Positions 34,536 to 45,349 of a stretch of 64,000 bases of DNA are shown piece by piece. The stretch is taken from positions 24,767-88,766 of the forward strand of contig JASJOG010000613.1 of assembly GCA_030142905.1 (NCBI GenBank), read 5' to 3'. The notes under the pieces were generated by a model. The model was given only the letters and a program-made list of their open reading frames with translations, was not told the origin of the DNA and ran no database searches. Each line of letters opens with the position of its first letter. Position 1 is the stretch's first letter. Both the position numbers and the translations under genes were made by a program. This stretch comes from Heliopora coerulea (lineage: Eukaryota; Cnidaria; Anthozoa; Scleralcyonacea; Helioporidae).

Positions 34536-34999
34536 ACTTCTTAGGAGTATGTTTTGTTTTTGCTATTCCGGGGTCGTCGATAATTAAGATAATAATTAAG
34601 AAAAGTAGACAGCAACGGATTGGTGAAAAGATGCTTGAATCCTGTGGTAAAACAATGCTCGACCAGAAAGATGTGAATGGCATCTTTGGGCTTCAGAGTG
34701 CTTAGATATCTTGTTGGAAAGTGTGGTTTTCGTCATTGCCAGTTGCTTTATTCTACGAATGCGGTATACGGCACGGTGAGAATTATTAATTCTACGAAGA
34801 CGATTCGTTGAACGGTTAAACTGTGAATTTGAACTTCGACTTAGTGACGGCAGCAACGGCTTTGTATAAATACGAAGCATCAGTTGTTAAAATACATGTA
34901 AAAAGTCCCATGAATTGGGATCATCACAACAGTGATGTCTACGTGATTTGGCATGTTAATGACACCGTGACAAAATTAAGTTCTTATTTAAAGAAATTT

Positions 35000-36619
35000 T
35001 ATTTTTTATAGTTTTGGAGTAGGTAATTGGAACCACACTGGTGTTATAGTTATGTAAATTTGATAATTTAATGAGTGAGTTAGTATTGTGATAATATAAT
35101 GCGCCTACAACCTTTGGCTATAACACGCGTCAGATGGCTATACCTAAGGGTATGCCACGAGAATCGATAGAATATGTATGAGTCTTGGTCTCAGAGTCGA
35201 TGTAGGGCCCATATAAGTGTGGTAAAAATGATGAAATTGCCAGCTAGTAGGAAAGGGAAGTCTAAACCCACCGTATGTTACGGATTGATGCGAGGTGTTA
35301 GATGGCTACGCAGTTGGACATTTGATACCGAGTAAAAAAATGAGTATGTATATAGCATATCAAAACAAGAAGAGAGTAAAAGATGACAGTAAAAGGTGCG
35401 TAACATTGTCTCGTGCATAATTCTTTTGGGACACAACGCTGGACGTACGTTTCGGCCTTCTATGGTGGCCTCTTCAGCAGGGATTTGGGGTTGGGAGTCG
35501 ATGTTTTCCAGTCGGAAGGCAGAGAAATCAGTATAGAGTATAATAATAGTGTAAAGAGAAAAAGTGTCTGCTTACCAAAATTGTTGTGTGGCTTGGATAA
35601 TCCAACGCGTCGTGCCATCGTATAAGATAAAGAAGGTCGCTGTTGTAAAGGTGTTTTCTCGCTGTGTATGCGCCGATCGGTAAGCAGTAAATGAGATCGG
35701 GGTAAAGTTGTGACGTGAATATATAATAGGTAGATTTGTTCGTTCCCAGTTGACATGTAGCGCGCGGTAGTGGTTGCGCGTAGTGTGGGGAGAGTTGTGG
35801 TGGTAGGTGTCGTAGGGGGATAGCCGTGGGGGTGGATCCCCTTTTAATTTGTTCTATATATTACGAAGGAATGAATATGTCGGCGTCGTTCTGAGAATGG
35901 ATGTTGTATTTTGCTGGGTAATAGATACGTCAACGTAGTTCTGCGAAAGGGTGTTATGTAGAAGGGCAGTGTTGTTGTATTTATTGTAGAGGAAGGAAGT
36001 ATGTATTAAGAAGATTCGGATGTACAAATTGCACGAGAAGTTTTACAAAAGTGTCATCTCACGAGATGATAGTGTATGTAGTAGTTACATGGGACTATAT
36101 TTACAAGTGAGTATACAATTAATGAGATATGTTCACGAAAATTGCGAAACGCAGTGTCTAAGTCCGGTAAGGCAGCTTCAAGGTTTTATCTCCAGTATTT
36201 GGTACACGAGACAATGTTACGCATCTTTTACTGTCATCTTTTACTCTCTTCTTTTTTTGATATGCTATATACATACTCATTTTTCACTCGGTACCACATG
36301 TCCAACTGCGTAGCCATCTAACACCTCGCATCAATCCGTAACATACGGTGGGTTTAGACTTCCCTTTCCTACTAGCTGGCAATTTTATCATTTTTACCAC
36401 ACTTATATGGGCCCTACATCGACTCTGAGACCAAGACTCATACATATTCTATCGATTCTCGAGGCATACCCTTATGTGTAGCCATCTGACGCGTGTTATA
36501 GCCCGAGGCTGTAGGCGCATTATATTATCACAATACTAACTCACTCATTAAATTATCACATTTACATAACTATAACACCAGTGTGGTTCCAATTACCTAC
36601 TCCAAAACCATAAAAAATA
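35000..36619. mobile_element. 1.62-kb element with long (about 415-bp) terminal inverted repeats
   Basis: The left arm 35000-35415 and the right arm 36205-36619 are near-identical reverse complements, starting TATTTTTTATAGTTTTGGAG and its mirror with G in place of A. The 789-bp interior has no recognisable protein; its short open frames lack motifs. The interior carries a hammerhead motif on the - strand (35437-35482). Long inverted repeats suggest a foldback-type DNA element or a head-to-head pair of retroelement ends. About 29 bp of flank is duplicated, though the two flanks are not identical. Confidence 0.85.
35437..35482 (-). ncRNA. Hammerhead ribozyme motif (type I-like, minimal stem III)
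   Basis: On the - strand the order is stem I strand CCCUG, CUGAAGA, stem II GGCC, loop ACCAUAGAA, GGCC, GAA, then stem III ACG, loop UA, CGU, then C (predicted cleavage after it) and the second stem I strand CAGCG. Stem II is 4 of 4 pairs, stem III 3 of 3 and stem I 4 of 5. All conserved core bases (CUGANGA, GAAA, UH at the cleavage site) are present. The very short stem III is typical of hammerheads in Penelope-like elements and retrozymes, which often act as dimers. Activity is not shown. Confidence 0.75.
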
Positions 36620-37075
36620 CAAAATTAAGTTCCTATTTAAAAAAATTTTCTGATCTTTTACCATTCTTGATTTTAGTATTCCTCAACACGAGACGGTGTA
36701 ACAGAAGTCCCAATTTGAAAGGTAAGGTTAATATTGTTTGTGAAATAAAAACAACTGTGTATATGCATAATTGTAATTGATGGGAAGTTTTACAGAGTTT
36801 AGTGCATGTGCCACTGTAATTGTAACGTAATTATACTTAACTAGTTGTGGTATAGGATTCTTGAATTTAACCTAAACTTTCGGGAAGTCAAATAGATGTA
36901 TATGCATATACATATGTATATGTATAGGTATAAGTATAAGTATAGGTATAGGTAAATGTATAGGTATATGTACAGGTAAAATTTTAGAAAGCCCGCTCGA
37001 CATAAAGTTAATATTCTTGTATATCCTCAAAAAACTTGATTGAAAAAAACAACAATAAAAAAAAGGAAACAAAAC

Positions 37076-38433
37076 ATGCTACGTTTCGGGGAGCAGCCCG
37101 TTCGTCTGGAACTGAAAATGTCAAAAGATAGAGTGGAGATTCCAATGGAGTATAGTTTGAATTTAGCGAAGTTTATATTGGAGAGCAATAATTTTGAATT
37201 TAATGTAAGGGTTTATCGGCAAAAGTTAGGAACGGCGATAGGGATAAAGTTTGCTGCGCTCTTTGCGAATATTTTCATGGGCAGTTTTGAAAGATCTTTT
37301 CTCGAGAGCCGTAGCAATAATTCGTGGGTTTGGTAGTGGTTCTTGGATGATGTTTTTATGATATTGCTTCATGGAAGAGAAAAATTAGATGAGTTTTTGG
37401 GGGCGTTGAATTGATGCCATGAATCAGTGAAGTTTGCGAGAGAGGTTGTTTTCGAGAAAATGTAATTTTAAATGTTACTATTAGTGTCAGTGTCGGAAAG
37501 TTTAGTAGCGATGTTTATGAGAAACCGAAGGCTACACATCAGTGCTTAAATTTTAAATCTTGTCATCCACCACATGTTAAGAAAGCGATCCCATAATGTT
37601 AGGCGTTGAGATTGAAGGGAATTTAAGACTGGGAAGATGTTTAGAAGTTTAGGGTAGAAGAATTAAAAGGGTTTTTGATGAAAAGGGAGTATAAGAGGAG
37701 TTTTGTGGACAAGCAGACTGGTCGGGTAAATTGTCGTGATTGAGAGGGTTTACGTAAGGGTATAGAAAAGAGAAATTTGTATAGGTGTGATAGATTGGTT
37801 TTGGTTTTGGACTTTCACCCTGCACGCCTGGCCGTGCAGGGAATCGTTCGGGAATTAAAGGCTTTGGTTGAGTTGGTACCTGCGTATAGAAAGCTTCTTC
37901 CTGTAGTTACAAGGTTAAGGTTTGAACTAACAAAGAGTCTAAAAGATGTTTTGGTGAGGGCAAAATTAGAACCATTAGAAGAGCGAGTCAGAGGAATGTT
38001 TTGGTGTAGAAAGGCCAAATGTAAGGTTTGTGAATTTGTTGAAGCGGGACCTCTTTTTATGGATAAAGTATAGAAACGGTACTTCCATGTCAATCATTGT
38101 TTTTATTGTGATTCTCAAGGAGTTAAATGTTTGATAACATGCGAAACATGTGGGAAACAATGTGTCGGGAACAGGATAACAGTATCGAGTTTAAGGTTTA
38201 ATAACCATAAGAGTTCCCTGAGACAATATGAGAGAGGTCAGAGAGGAATATCTGGTGAACATCTGTATGCCGATGTTTACGGAGATGGGCATATTTGTGT
38301 TAGGGATGTGTCGGTTCAAATCATCGATGTTACTGACGTGAGAGATCCGGCTCTAAGGGAAGGCTTTTGGATTGAGAAATTGAAATGTTATGCTCCCATG
38401 GGATTGAATTTAATGACAGTTTTAAAGTTATGA
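37076..38433 (+). pseudogene. PLE-D, unit 5
   Basis: Same architecture and disabling changes as in unit 1. The PLE-D stretch is beta-type (GTGTCGG). The hammerhead-like motif starts at 38493. Confidence 0.86.
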
Positions 38434-38639
38434 TAAATTATTGTAGAACTGTGTGAGGTATTTTAGGACTGTATGATTTTACAATTTCGTTGCTGACGAA
38501 GGGGCTGGTCACCGAAACGTAGTTTTTGTTCTCTAATCAAGGTTTTTGAATATATATATATGTATAGGTATGTTCGATAGTAGACTATGGCATTTACACT
38601 GGACCGATAACTGTTAAGTGGATAATTTTGAAAGAGGAA

Positions 38640-39341
38640 AATAGTAATAGGCATTACCACCATTGTGTATATGCTGAACTCGTGGCCATACTCTTGGCAA
38701 CGGCGTCGGTAGCTCAGTTGGCAGAACTTCGGTTCGGTTCGTAGGCTTGTGACCCAATGTTGCATTTTTCGGAAGAGGTCGCGGTTGAGTCTTAAAAAAA
38801 ATGTCCAGAAACTCGAGATATTCCTCGTTCAAAATTGTCAACTTATAACAGTTAGCGGTCTAGTGTAAATACCATAATGTTCTATCGAGTATACCCTTCA
38901 CTTAATCGCCATTACCACCATTATATACTGTATACTGAACTTGTGGCGATGCTCTTGGCAACGGCGTCGGTAGCTCAGTTGGCAGAACTTCGGTTCGGTT
39001 CGTAGGCTGGTGACCCAATGTTGCATTTTTCGGAAGAGGTCTCGGTTGAGTCTTAAAAGAAATGTCCAGAAACTCGAGATATTCCTCGTTCAAAATTGTC
39101 AACTTATTACAGTTAGCGGTCTAGTGTAAATACCATAATGTTCTCTCGAGTATGCCTTTCACTTAATCGCCATTACCACCATTATATACTGTATACTGAA
39201 CTTGTGGCCATGCTCTTGGCAAGGGCCTCCGTAACTCAGTTGGCAGAGCATCGCACTAGATTCGCAAAGTGGCGTGTTGGGTTCCCAGGCGAATGGCCCA
39301 ATGCAGCATTTTACGGAACAGGTCCCGGTTGGGTCTTAAAA
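38640..39341 (+). repeat. S2 tRNA-like cluster, unit 5
   Basis: Three tRNA-like repeats. The middle one keeps TAGCTCAGTTGG where units 1-3 have TAGCTGAGTTGG, so its A box is closer to consensus here. Confidence 0.8.
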
Positions 39342-39462
39342 AGATATGCAGACACTCTACATGTATATATAAATACATGTATATGTATGTGTAGGTATAG
39401 ATATATGTATGCGTATATATGTATATTAATCAAGAACGTACTTTATTTTCTACGTTTTCGAA

Positions 39463-39699
39463 TCATGCCCTCTTAACAAGGAGCACGAGTATAGAAGATT
39501 CTAAAACCTTATAAGCAGTCCGTTCCCATGTACACTGGTGGATGAGCAGTGCATAGCAAAATCCTCCTTTTGTAATTGGTTCATTTACGTCAGTTTTGTG
39601 TATAATTTCTACAAGCACATGATCAATACTGATATGTCCTAAATAAAAAAAAAATGTCTGTATGGTTGCTGACCCGGTAAATCGCTCTGTTCTGAACAT
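39463..39699 (-). pseudogene. PLE-F antisense fragment, unit 5
   Basis: As in unit 4 (ITKGGF), with one more change at its start. Confidence 0.68.
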
Positions 39700-39950
39700 A
39701 CCTGGTAACTGTACTGTTGGTGTAATTAAAAATTTTTGTGAAAGAAACTAGGGAATAGTACATGGATAGGCAGTTCGATTGAGAAGAATTTGCAATTCAG
39801 ATGAAATGTGTCAATAAAGACAGTGCGGTTTCGGGAGATTTTATGAAGTGGGATTTTCAACGTAAATTTGGTGAATCGCAATTTCCAAGGGCTAGAATAA
39901 AAAGTAGAGATTCTTGTTTTTCAGAAAACGAGAAAGAAATCTAAGAGAGA

Positions 39951-40552
39951 ATGCCGTTAAATGTTAACTTCCATCTGGCTTTATCGGGGTTGGGTAGAGT
40001 TACTGATTCGCTTTGGCTTACTTTGCATGGTTAGACGGACATTTAAAGACTTTTCGTCGAAATACACCGTAACAATAGTAGGTTAGCGAAGACCGCGTAA
40101 TGTGAAAAACGAATTAAGTAGGGCTAAAGTTAAGAGGGAGGATGATATTGAAAAAGGGACGAGGAAGCGTAGTAAATCACGCTGCCAAATATGTACATTT
40201 CACGGAGATCGTACATACTTTATCAATTTTTGTTTTGATTGTGATTCAGCAGAAGTAGTTTTCATTTTATCTTTTGAGATATGTCGTAAGATTTATGCTG
40301 GAAGTACTACCACATCTTTCATGAAAGCTTTTGAATATCATGAGAATAGTGTTACAAGGTATTGTGAAGGACAGAGGGTTATACCGGGTGAAGAATCGTA
40401 CGTACATTCTTTAGAACCAGGTCATAATGGAATTGATGATATGCTTGTCAAAATTATTGAGAAAATCGATGTGAGTGAACGAATTAGAGAAGAATAATTT
40501 TGGGGTTTATGAACTGATCGCGGTTATTTCTCAGGTGTTGAACCAGAGGAAC
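39951..40552 (+). pseudogene. PLE-E, unit 5 (frame less damaged)
   Basis: Here the linker and endonuclease are in one frame for 131 codons (40102-40497): NELSRAKVKREDD, then the CQICTFHGDRTYF knuckle, DCDSAEVVFILS, IYAGSTTTSF and onward. Units 1-4 share a frameshift at the knuckle that this copy lacks, so unit 5 is closer to the ancestral state. The endonuclease still lacks the helix arginine and the REGFW part. Confidence 0.83.
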
Positions 40553-40579
40553 TTCTTAGGAGTATGTTTTGTTTTTGCT

Positions 40580-41029
40580 GTCAATATTTATTTTGATTGC
40601 GATTCAGCAGACGTAGTTTAAGTTTTATCTTATGGTATATGTCGTAAGATTTTTACTTGAAGTACTTCGACGTTTTCCAGGAAACCTTTTGAAAATGATA
40701 AGAATAGTGTTACAAATTAAGGTATCGGACAGAGGGTTATACCGTGCGAAGAATTGTTCGCCAATTTTTTTTGCAAAGTTTCTAACTTTCCAATATTGTG
40801 AACGGGTGAAAATTCACAGCAGTAAGAAACAATACAGCAATGGTGTTAACATTCCATGGAACAGTGACCATTAATAGGAACGTCACGGGGGTAGTGAAAT
40901 GTTGTCTAAAGATTTTTTTCAATATATAAGTCGATTTTCTTCGTTTCTTCCTACTTCTTCAGAGTCAGAGAGCATTTAGTTTAAAGATAATCATGTATCG
41001 TTTGAACGTTTATTATGTGCGAATCTAAT
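40580..41029 (+). pseudogene. Diverged PLE-E-like remnant and array right flank
   Basis: From 40590 to about 40770 the + strand reads, with stops, FDCDSADVV, ICRKIF, GQRVIPCEE, clearly related to PLE-E but more decayed. It looks like an older copy at the array edge. The rest of the stretch to the hAT element shows nothing further. Confidence 0.65.
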
Positions 41030-41049
41030 CAGGGGCGGATCTAGGGTAG

Positions 41050-41411
41050 TTTCAGGAAACTACTGAAGATTTGGGAATTATTTTTTAAATCAGGACAATT
41101 TAAAATAGTTTGCAAAATATCTTTTTAAAATCCCATATTCCTAGCCGTTTTAAGTGCGCTATTTTCAAAAATTTTCGCAAATATTTGCGTTTGTTTACGA
41201 GCTCGACTCATTTTCTTGCTGGGAATTCTACGTTTCCATGAAGAAATGTCTTCAATCTATCGAAATCTGGAAACTACTAAGTGGAAGGCTGGAAACTACT
41301 AGGAAACCATTTTGGAAACTACGGAGCGCTCCTATGTATATTGAGATCAGTGGTTGGAAACTACTGAGCTCGGTTGCTGATTGGGCGGAAACTACTGAGG
41401 AAACTACCGAG
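41050..41411 (+). promoter_or_regulatory. hAT subterminal repeats, GGAAACTACTG
   Basis: Seven copies of GGAAACTAC followed by T, G or C lie between about 41053 and 41411, most ending in TACTGAG or TACTAGG, and one more is at 45350 next to the right terminus. Repeated subterminal motifs are known transposase-binding sites in hAT elements; that role is inferred here. Confidence 0.75.
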
Positions 41412-41416
41412 AAAAG

Positions 41417-41425
41417 TATAAAAAG
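41417..41425 (+). promoter_or_regulatory. Probable TATA box of the hAT transposase gene
   Basis: TATAAAAAG lies about 230 bp upstream of the transposase ATG and is followed by a pyrimidine-rich TACCTCTC stretch suited to transcription initiation. Confidence 0.55.
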
Positions 41426-41656
41426 CCAAGCCTACCTCTCTTAGGTCCCTCTGTTTCGTTAGACGTTCTATAACAGTCGTTTGAAACAGAACACTATTTG
41501 ATAAGTGTAATTTCACTCATTTGCTTCGATCTACGTTCGAATTCAGAAGAATACAAGTGATTTTCTGAAATTTCATTGAATTTACGCTTGGTTTAACAGA
41601 TTGTTTTTGCGTGAATATTAATTTATACTGTGTTTCAATTCCACGCTTGAGTGGAA

Positions 41657-42112
41657 ATGGCATTAGTTCGAGTTCCTCGTGGTCAGCCGATATTTTCCAA
41701 AGAAGATTGCTCTCCCTTTGATATTGGTGTGGTACTTAACGATGTCAAAACGTTTTCTAATGCTGAGAAGCTTCAATTCATTGAAAATGTATGGAGTCCT
41801 CGTAACGATCGCTTATTTGAATTCCCGTCTACTGTAGAATCGGGAAAATCGCGAAAATTTCAACGGTCGTGGCTACAAAAATACTCTTGGTTGACTTACT
41901 CAAAGTACTTAGACGGCGCTTTTTGTTTACCGTGCGTAATGTTTGGTCGTGGTGCAACTGTCGACAAACTCATGAAGTCTCCAATTACATGTTGGACCTC
42001 GGCAACTAGTCGTTTTAAAAAACATTCCTGTGGAAGATCTGATACCCACAATACTGCAATACTAGCAATGGATAAGTTTGAGGGTTATGAGACGCCAAGC
42101 AGTTCCTGTTAA
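41657..42112 (+). pseudogene. hAT transposase N-terminal part (TTF-type zinc finger)
   Basis: This is the N-terminal piece of the hAT transposase; the ATG at 41657 is preferred over the upstream GTG. About 151 codons hold the BED/TTF-like zinc-finger region: FSNAEKLQFIENVW, FQRSWLQKYSWLTYS, FCLPCVMFG (a CxxC pair), then FKKHSCGRSDTHNTAI with the H ligands. The frame ends at 42112, overlapping the main ORF out of phase. The break lies between about 42080 and 42100 and needs only a one-base indel, so the gene died recently or the base is a sequencing error. Similar proteins are often labelled zinc finger MYM-type 1-like. Confidence 0.88.
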
Positions 42113-43952
42113 CGTGCAGCTAGACACTCTATTGCGGCAACAAATTGAAACCAATCGCAAAATCCTATCATCCCTTTTTCAGACAGTTATCCTTTGTGGT
42201 CGCAACAACATTGCCCTTAGAGGTCACCGAGATGATGGTCCTGCAACTTCATCCACTAAAGGAAATTTTCGGGCTTTACTGCAATTCAGAGTAGACAGTG
42301 GTGATGAAACTCTACAACAACATCTCAACAATGCTCCCCGAAATGCAACTTATACTTCCAAAACAGTCCAAAATGAGATGATTACAATTATTGGCAAATA
42401 CATATTGGACAAGTTGTCAGGTGAAATAAAAGAGAGCAAACATTTTAGCATTCTGGCAGACGAAGCTGCTGATATCTCGAACAAACAAAATCTATCTATT
42501 GTAATCAGATTTGTGGATGCTTCTAAATCCATTCGTGAGGAATTTGTTGGCTATTATCATTGTAACGAAGGTACAACTGGGCAAGCCATTAAAACAATGA
42601 TTTTGAAAGTTGTGTCTGATTTGGGACTGTCAATGGATAACTGTCGTGGACAATGTTATGATGGTGCTGGGAATATGGCTGGTCGATATAATGGAGCCTC
42701 AGCCCTTATCAAAGAACAACATGAGAAGGCTATTTATGTTCACTGTATGAATCATCGCCTGAACCTGTGTATAGCTGACACCTGCTCTCAGACCCTTGTT
42801 AGAAACATGATGGGTGTTGTAAAGAAACTGTCTGACTTTTTTAGCAACTCTCCAAAGCGACAGGAGTACCTGATTAAGAAGGTTAAAGCCCAAATGCCTC
42901 GGAGTAACCACCATGTACTCATTGATGTTTGCAAGACCAGATGGGTTGCACGCATAAATGGGATGGACAGAATTGTTGAATTGCTACTGCCAGTTGTCTC
43001 TACCTTACAAGACATCTCATTAAATAGAGATGCTTTTGGTAATCAACAGTGGAACCACAACAGCAGGGATGATGCCCAGGCCTTGGTAAATGCTATGAAT
43101 TTCAGCTTTATTGTTACTCTTGTGATTGTCAGGCGCATCTTGGATTTGACCAGACCCCTGACAGTCAAGCTGCAGAGAAAAGAAATTGATCTTATGAAAG
43201 CAAAGAAAGAGATTAAAAGGTTGGAATCTGCCTTGACAGACATGCAAGACCACATTGAGGAAAGACACTATTCACTCTTCACAGAGGCAGTTGAATTGGC
43301 ACAGAGTATTCATATTGATCCCAGTATGCCAAGGATGGTTAACAGACAAATTCATCGGCCCAATGCTCCAGTCCAAACACCAGAGGACTATTATAAGGTA
43401 AATTTGACCAGAGTGTTCCTGGACCATGCACTTCAACAACTAGACATCAGATTTCAAGATCAAGTGTATGTTTGCTATAAGGGGTTGTCAATAATTCCCT
43501 CTCATTTGCTTGAACACCCACTGGACTGGAAAAACAATGTAATGGAATTCTGTGAGTGCTACGGACAGGACATACCTAACATTGGTGGCTTAGAGGCAGA
43601 ATTTATCTTGTGGGAGAGATTATGGAATGAAAAGAAAGCAAAAGGGGAAAATTTTCCTGACAGACTAAGCAGTACCTTAAAGTTTGTTGATAAAGAATGT
43701 TTTGTAAATATTTTTGCAATTCTCCAAGTGCTGGCAACCATCCCAATTTCATCTTCGAGTTGTGAAAGATCCATTTCAACTCTTCGAAACCTAAAAAATT
43801 ACTTGAAGAATACAATGACCCATGATAGACTGAACGGCTTGGCACTTATGCACACTCATGCAGACATTGAGTTGGATCGTAATGAACTTATTCATCTATT
43901 TGCAAACTTACACCCCAGGAGAATGAGAATGGCAAATATTTTGGAAGATTAG
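42088..43952 (+). pseudogene. hAT transposase main part (DUF4371, catalytic core, dimerisation domain)
   Basis: About 620 uninterrupted codons. Landmarks in order: PVNVQLD, ILCGRNNIALRGHRDD, FSILADEAADIS with the first acidic catalytic position, CRGQCYDGAGNMAG with the second, YVHCMNHRLNL (the hAT C-x-x-H signature), a helical insertion (about 43140-43700), and the C-terminal SSSCERSISTLRNLKNYL with the catalytic E and dimerisation region. All expected catalytic features are present. It is joined to the N-terminal piece by a one-base frameshift. No ATG start of its own is convincing; reading probably began at 41657. Confidence 0.92.
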
Positions 43953-45349
43953 ATACATTGTTATGTGTAGCTACTAGTAGTTTCTAGAGTACTTATGAGT
44001 TGTGAGCCATCTGGATTTCTTAATCCTTAAACTGATGGAGAACAGTACAGAGACACAAAAGCTTGTGTCAGTTTGCTACATGTGTTTGCCAGTTCTTTGG
44101 ATATTCACTCTCATGGTTGACTGATTATTGAAACCTGCTGTTGTTAAAGTTTTTCAAAAGAATCTGAGATATCAGGTATAAATTATTTAATCAATTCATT
44201 AGTAGCTCTCTAGTTGAGTGTTTATATTAAGGTTTGCTGTTTTCTTTTTTTCAGCTGTTCTTGTGGTGGTGGTGGATTCTGAAACTAGTCACAAGATGGA
44301 AATTTAGTAGAACACAAATTTGAAGAAATCAATGTAAACTGCCAGGTAAAATGAATTCCTTATTTACTAGTGGCCTGTTAATTCATGTTTAACATAAAAA
44401 TTTGTTGATCTGCTTTTGTAGCCAATTTAGGTGATGTTGTGTGTCATGAAGTTATATTGGATGGTACAAATTGGAAAATCTGAATGACAGGTATAAATCA
44501 ATTTACTTATTTAGTGGCCTATTTATCATGTATTTATTTATCATTTTATCCTCTTTATGCAGCTGCTGTTGCTGTTTGGAACATGAATCTGCCTTTCTGG
44601 ACCATAAGATGAAAAGGGCAAGTGATAACATGTATTCATTGTTTTCTACTAATACTATAGTATAAATTATAATACTTGTCTTAATTTTTTGTTGCTCTTT
44701 ATCTATGGTCTCACCCTGTGTTATGTTTCTTGAATTCTGCTGGTCCATGGAATGAAAAAAAAGGGAAGTAGTGTATTTATTTTTATCTTTGTAAGTGGTA
44801 ATCAAAACATTTTTAATACTTTATGTTCTCTCCATTCTGGAGTTGTAGATTATCAAGGTAACAACAAGTTCAGCTGGCATGGATGGCTCACATCTAATGT
44901 TACCCCAAAACTCTTGTGCACTTACTGAATCAGGTAAGCAGCCTCCCAATAGTACATGAAGGGGGACGGTCCTCCCCCCAAAAAAATCTACGGAACTAGT
45001 TTTATTTAAAATCGAATATAAATCTATATTCAAATATCTGTCCAGTAATCAATATTTTCAAAACAACTTTTCGTTCATCGGAAGTTTAATTGTGAAAAAA
45101 AGTACATAAGTGTTTTAAATAATTTAAGATCGCATGGATCTAAAGCTTTGGTGACTCGGCCGCTTTTTAATAACTCACTGGCACTGGTTGTCATGGGGTA
45201 TCAAAAATAACCCAATCGCATGTACCTGAACGACCCCATCGAAAAAGGGAGATAAGATCCTAGAAAGGTCGTTTCCGACGATCTAGAGGGTCCAAATTTT
45301 AAACGTTTTCTCACTCAGCGCCAACCATGGTGGCGCCTCGGGAGCGTGG
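43953..45349 (+). other. hAT 3' untranslated region with possible introns
   Basis: Three stretches have intron-like borders: CAG before GTATAA (about 44174) to TTTTTTTCAG (about 44254), CAG before GTAAAA (about 44344) to TTTTGTAG, and CAG before GTATAA (about 44491) to TTTATGCAG (about 44562). These lie after the stop codon, so they would be 3' UTR introns if used. The stretch also shows faint internal duplication (ACTTATTTA...AGTGGCCT repeated). No further gene is seen. Confidence 0.4.

Larger units (their letters stand above)
30531..34642 (+). repeat. Composite tandem array, unit 4 (4,112 bp)
   Basis: This unit is shorter by about one 262-bp S2 repeat, which is missing from its tRNA-like cluster. 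It is alpha-type at the start (CTCCACC), at TTCCTATTTAAAA and in PLE-D (GTGGCGG), and has several private changes in 31260-31900, so it is the most diverged of the uninterrupted units. Confidence 0.95.
34643..40579 (+). repeat. Composite tandem array, unit 5, interrupted
   Basis: This unit begins like units 2 and 3 (beta). It is split at 35000 by a 1.62-kb inverted-repeat element and resumes at 36620 slightly upstream of the break point, so about 29 bp (CAAAATTAAGTTC and following) are present on both sides. The left copy is beta-type and the right copy alpha-type. Identity with the other units stops at about 40579, where a diverged PLE-E-like stretch begins. Confidence 0.94.

Noticed and set aside
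36020..36313. 97-aa ORF in the 1.62-kb inverted-repeat element
   Set aside because: Half of it lies in the inverted repeat and it lacks any motif; likely chance.
17430..40579. CRISPR-like or bacterial tandem system
   Set aside because: Units are kilobases long, contain eukaryotic retroelements and lie in a spliced metazoan gene.
42350..43845. Antisense ORFs over the hAT transposase
   Set aside because: Shadows of the long + strand transposase frame.
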